Of a stretch of DNA of 64,000 nt, positions 62,367-64,000 are shown one piece after another. The notes under the pieces are model-generated. The model saw only the letters and a list, made by a program, of their open reading frames with translations, did no database searches and had not been told where the DNA came from. Position numbers and translations under genes: made by a program. The DNA is from Acidobacteria bacterium Ga0077534 (GTDB lineage: Bacteria > Acidobacteriota > Blastocatellia > Pyrinomonadales > Pyrinomonadaceae): the NCBI GenBank assembly GCA_001464455.1, contig LNEI01000002.1, forward strand, positions 1-64,000, read 5' to 3'. How positions within the stretch are numbered: the stretch's first letter is position 1; each line of letters begins with the position of its first letter.

Positions 62367-64000
62367 TCAGCGGACTGAGGTTATCGATCTCATCGTCACC
62401 TGCTTCAAAGGGATCTTTTCACCGGGATCGATCTCGATTTCAGCGGGTTTTCCCGGCACCTTGAATTTGAAGGTCTGTATCCGCTGCGTGATCTCAAGTT
62501 TCTCAGTCTGATCCCCATTTGCTGTCTTGACGACGATGTCCAGCGGCAGCCTGAAGACATACGGGGTTATCGTGTCGTTTAGTTGAGTCTGCGAGATCGC
62601 TAAACTAAGGGTTCCGGTTCTGGCATTGTATATCGGCCGAACCGTTATCTTAGGCGAACCAGCACCATAGACCCACTGATCGAAAAACCAGCCCAACTGC
62701 TGGCCCGAAGCCTCCTCCATTGCTTTACGAAGATCCGTAGTTTCGACTGAACCGAACCTATGGCGATTGAGGTATATGTTGACGGCCTTCCAGAAGTTCG
62801 GGTCACCTACTTGCTCTCTCAGGGTGTGGAGAACGGCTCCACCCTTTTGGTAGGTTGTGGACGCGTTATCGAAAAGGGAATTCACATCACCAGCTCTCAC
62901 GTTGTAAAGTGCGTGACGGCGCCGATTGTAAGTGTCGTCAACTAAAAAGGCGGCGGCGTCAGACCGGATCTTACGAAGATAGTCGCCACGTCCGTTGATC
63001 TTTTCCCGATACGCGGCCTCCATAAATGTCGCAAAACCCTCGTTGAGCCAAAGCTCAGCCCAGTTCTTGCACGTCACGTTATTACCAAACCAGGAGTGGG
63101 CGAGCTCATGGGATACAAGATCCATTACTGGCCCTTTGCCTATGTCTGAGTCGGCAAAGAATATCTCGGAGTCGGCCATCGTAGTTGCCGTGATGTTCTC
63201 CATACCGCCAAATTGAAAATCAGCTACGATGGTCTGATCGTACTTATTGAACGGATAAGCGACACCGGTGAGTGCCTCAAAGACCGGAAACATCCTTTTC
63301 GTATCGCCGAAAGCGTTTCGGGCAGTGTTCTCCCGACCGGGATATACATAGAAGCCGAGAGGAATTTCTTTGTAACTATCTTTGATTTCAACGTAGTTTC
63401 CGACGATGAACGATACAAGGTAAGTCGGGTGCGGAACGGGCATCTTGTAATGCCAAGTCTCGGTTCCGTCGTTATTTTCCTTTTTTGAGATCAGCTCTCC
63501 GTTGCCGATTACTGTCAGGCCTTTTTCAACCGTTATCTGCTGTTCGGTAGTTGCCTTATCACTTGGAAAATCAAAGGCCGGAAACCAGTGACGAGCCTCT
63601 TCTGGCTCGCCCTGCGTCCAAATTTGGGCCGATCGCGTGCTGCTTTCCGAGCGTGCCGGGGCATCAACAAAATAAACACCTTTCTTAGGGTTCGCGGAAT
63701 ACCGAAAGCGGAGTGAGACGGTATCCTGAGGCCCGTAGACTTTATCGAGCGAGACGATGACCTTTCCTCGGTTCGCTTTGAAATTTAGATTCTCATCCTT
63801 ACCCTCGATCTGGACAGAGGTGAATACCAGGTCGACAGCGTCAAGTTCGAGCTGACGGAAGTTTGACGAGAGCGGACGCAGTGTAACTGTCGTGTCGCCT
63901 TTAACGGCCTTTTTGGACTGGTCAAACGACACACGAATAGCGTAATGCTGAACGTCATACGTCTGAGGGCGGTCAAAATTAGGACGAGCCTTTTGCGCGT
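62367..64000 (-). CDS. M1-family aminopeptidase, 5' end outside the window
   Basis: At least 544 residues; the frame stays open to the right edge, giving RPNFDRPQTYDVQHYAIRV before the usual M1 N-domain, so the true start and any signal lie outside. Zinc and catalytic motifs: GGMENITATTM (the GxMEN exopeptidase motif), HELAHSWFGNN and, 18 residues on, NEGFATFMEAAY, giving HExxH-x18-E. The C-terminal part is shorter than in PepN. It would cleave N-terminal residues from peptides. The coordinates given start at the stop codon and end at the window edge. Confidence 0.95.
   Translation of the reverse strand, partial: AQKARPNFDRPQTYDVQHYAIRVSFDQSKKAVKGDTTVTLRPLSSNFRQLELDAVDLVFTSVQIEGKDENLNFKANRGKVIVSLDKVYGPQDTVSLRFRYSANPKKGVYFVDAPARSESSTRSAQIWTQGEPEEARHWFPAFDFPSDKATTEQQITVEKGLTVIGNGELISKKENNDGTETWHYKMPVPHPTYLVSFIVGNYVEIKDSYKEIPLGFYVYPGRENTARNAFGDTKRMFPVFEALTGVAYPFNKYDQTIVADFQFGGMENITATTMADSEIFFADSDIGKGPVMDLVSHELAHSWFGNNVTCKNWAELWLNEGFATFMEAAYREKINGRGDYLRKIRSDAAAFLVDDTYNRRRHALYNVRAGDVNSLFDNASTTYQKGGAVLHTLREQVGDPNFWKAVNIYLNRHRFGSVETTDLRKAMEEASGQQLGWFFDQWVYGAGSPKITVRPIYNARTGTLSLAISQTQLNDTITPYVFRLPLDIVVKTANGDQTEKLEITQRIQTFKFKVPGKPAEIEIDPGEKIPLKQVTMRSITSVR

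Overview
The window looks like a chromosomal segment of an Acidobacteriota genome, most likely class Blastocatellia (Pyrinomonadaceae-like). This is an inference from several features: a VWFA-related acidobacterial secreted protein, zinc ribbons of the CPxC...FCLDDG type, a gingipain-like C25 protease, cohesin-like and FG-GAP secreted proteins with Thr-Pro linkers, a cytochrome oxidase subunit III with a Gly-rich N-terminus, moderate G+C, and intergenic palindromes typical of that lineage. Gene order is dense and housekeeping-like. No phage, insertion sequence, CRISPR array or rRNA operon was found. There are four tRNAs (Glu-CTC, Arg-CCG, Val-GAC, Arg-TCG).

Layout. 1-0.6 kb: a 21-bp tandem array and palindromic repeats. 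0.6-7.2 kb: a cohesin-like secreted protein, gamma-glutamyltransferase, two tandem zinc-ribbon membrane proteins, a DinB-like protein, a small lipoprotein and a CrtC-like protein. 7.3-13 kb: aconitase and a C25 protease. 13-18.3 kb: a tight minus-strand run (two cyclophilins, dtd, a HAD phosphatase, mltG, glutathione peroxidase, slipin). 18.4-20.7 kb: threonine dehydratase, a YtxH protein and a DUF948-like protein. 20.7-30.9 kb: a complete histidine-to-glutamate pathway, with hutH and hutI on the minus strand, hutU and a HutG-like enzyme on the plus strand, and accessory genes between them. 32.5-40.8 kb: tRNA-Val, then thrS-infC-rpmI-rplT-DUF3303-pheS-pheT-zapB-like-zapA, ending in a probable 6S RNA. 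40.8-49.5 kb: membrane and secreted proteins, a dehydrogenase/isomerase pair, a lytic transglycosylase, a cytochrome c and a penicillin-acylase family enzyme. 49.5-50.8 kb: a repeat-rich gene-free island. 50.8-54.2 kb: ruvX, an S41 protease homologue lacking its catalytic Ser and Lys, an AAC(6')-like acetyltransferase and a secreted protein. 54.2-59.6 kb: cytochrome c maturation (resB, ccsA) divergent from ctaB, oxidase subunit III and a CtaM/DUF420 protein. 59.6-62.4 kb: a cyclic-di-AMP (ydaO-type) riboswitch with terminator, ahead of a large secreted FG-GAP/dockerin/cohesin-like protein. 62.4-64 kb: a 5'-truncated M1 aminopeptidase.

The most notable observations are: (i) the c-di-AMP riboswitch in front of a secreted FG-GAP/dockerin/cohesin-like protein; (ii) an infC gene that appears to start at AUC behind a perfect Shine-Dalgarno, 42 codons before the first ATG; (iii) an S41 homologue with Gly and Ala exactly where the Ser/Lys dyad should be; (iv) competing stems in the thrS leader; and (v) the island of alternating inverted repeats punctuated by a nine-base TGGGACGCA motif. 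All calls were made by reading the sequence. No database search or folding program was run.
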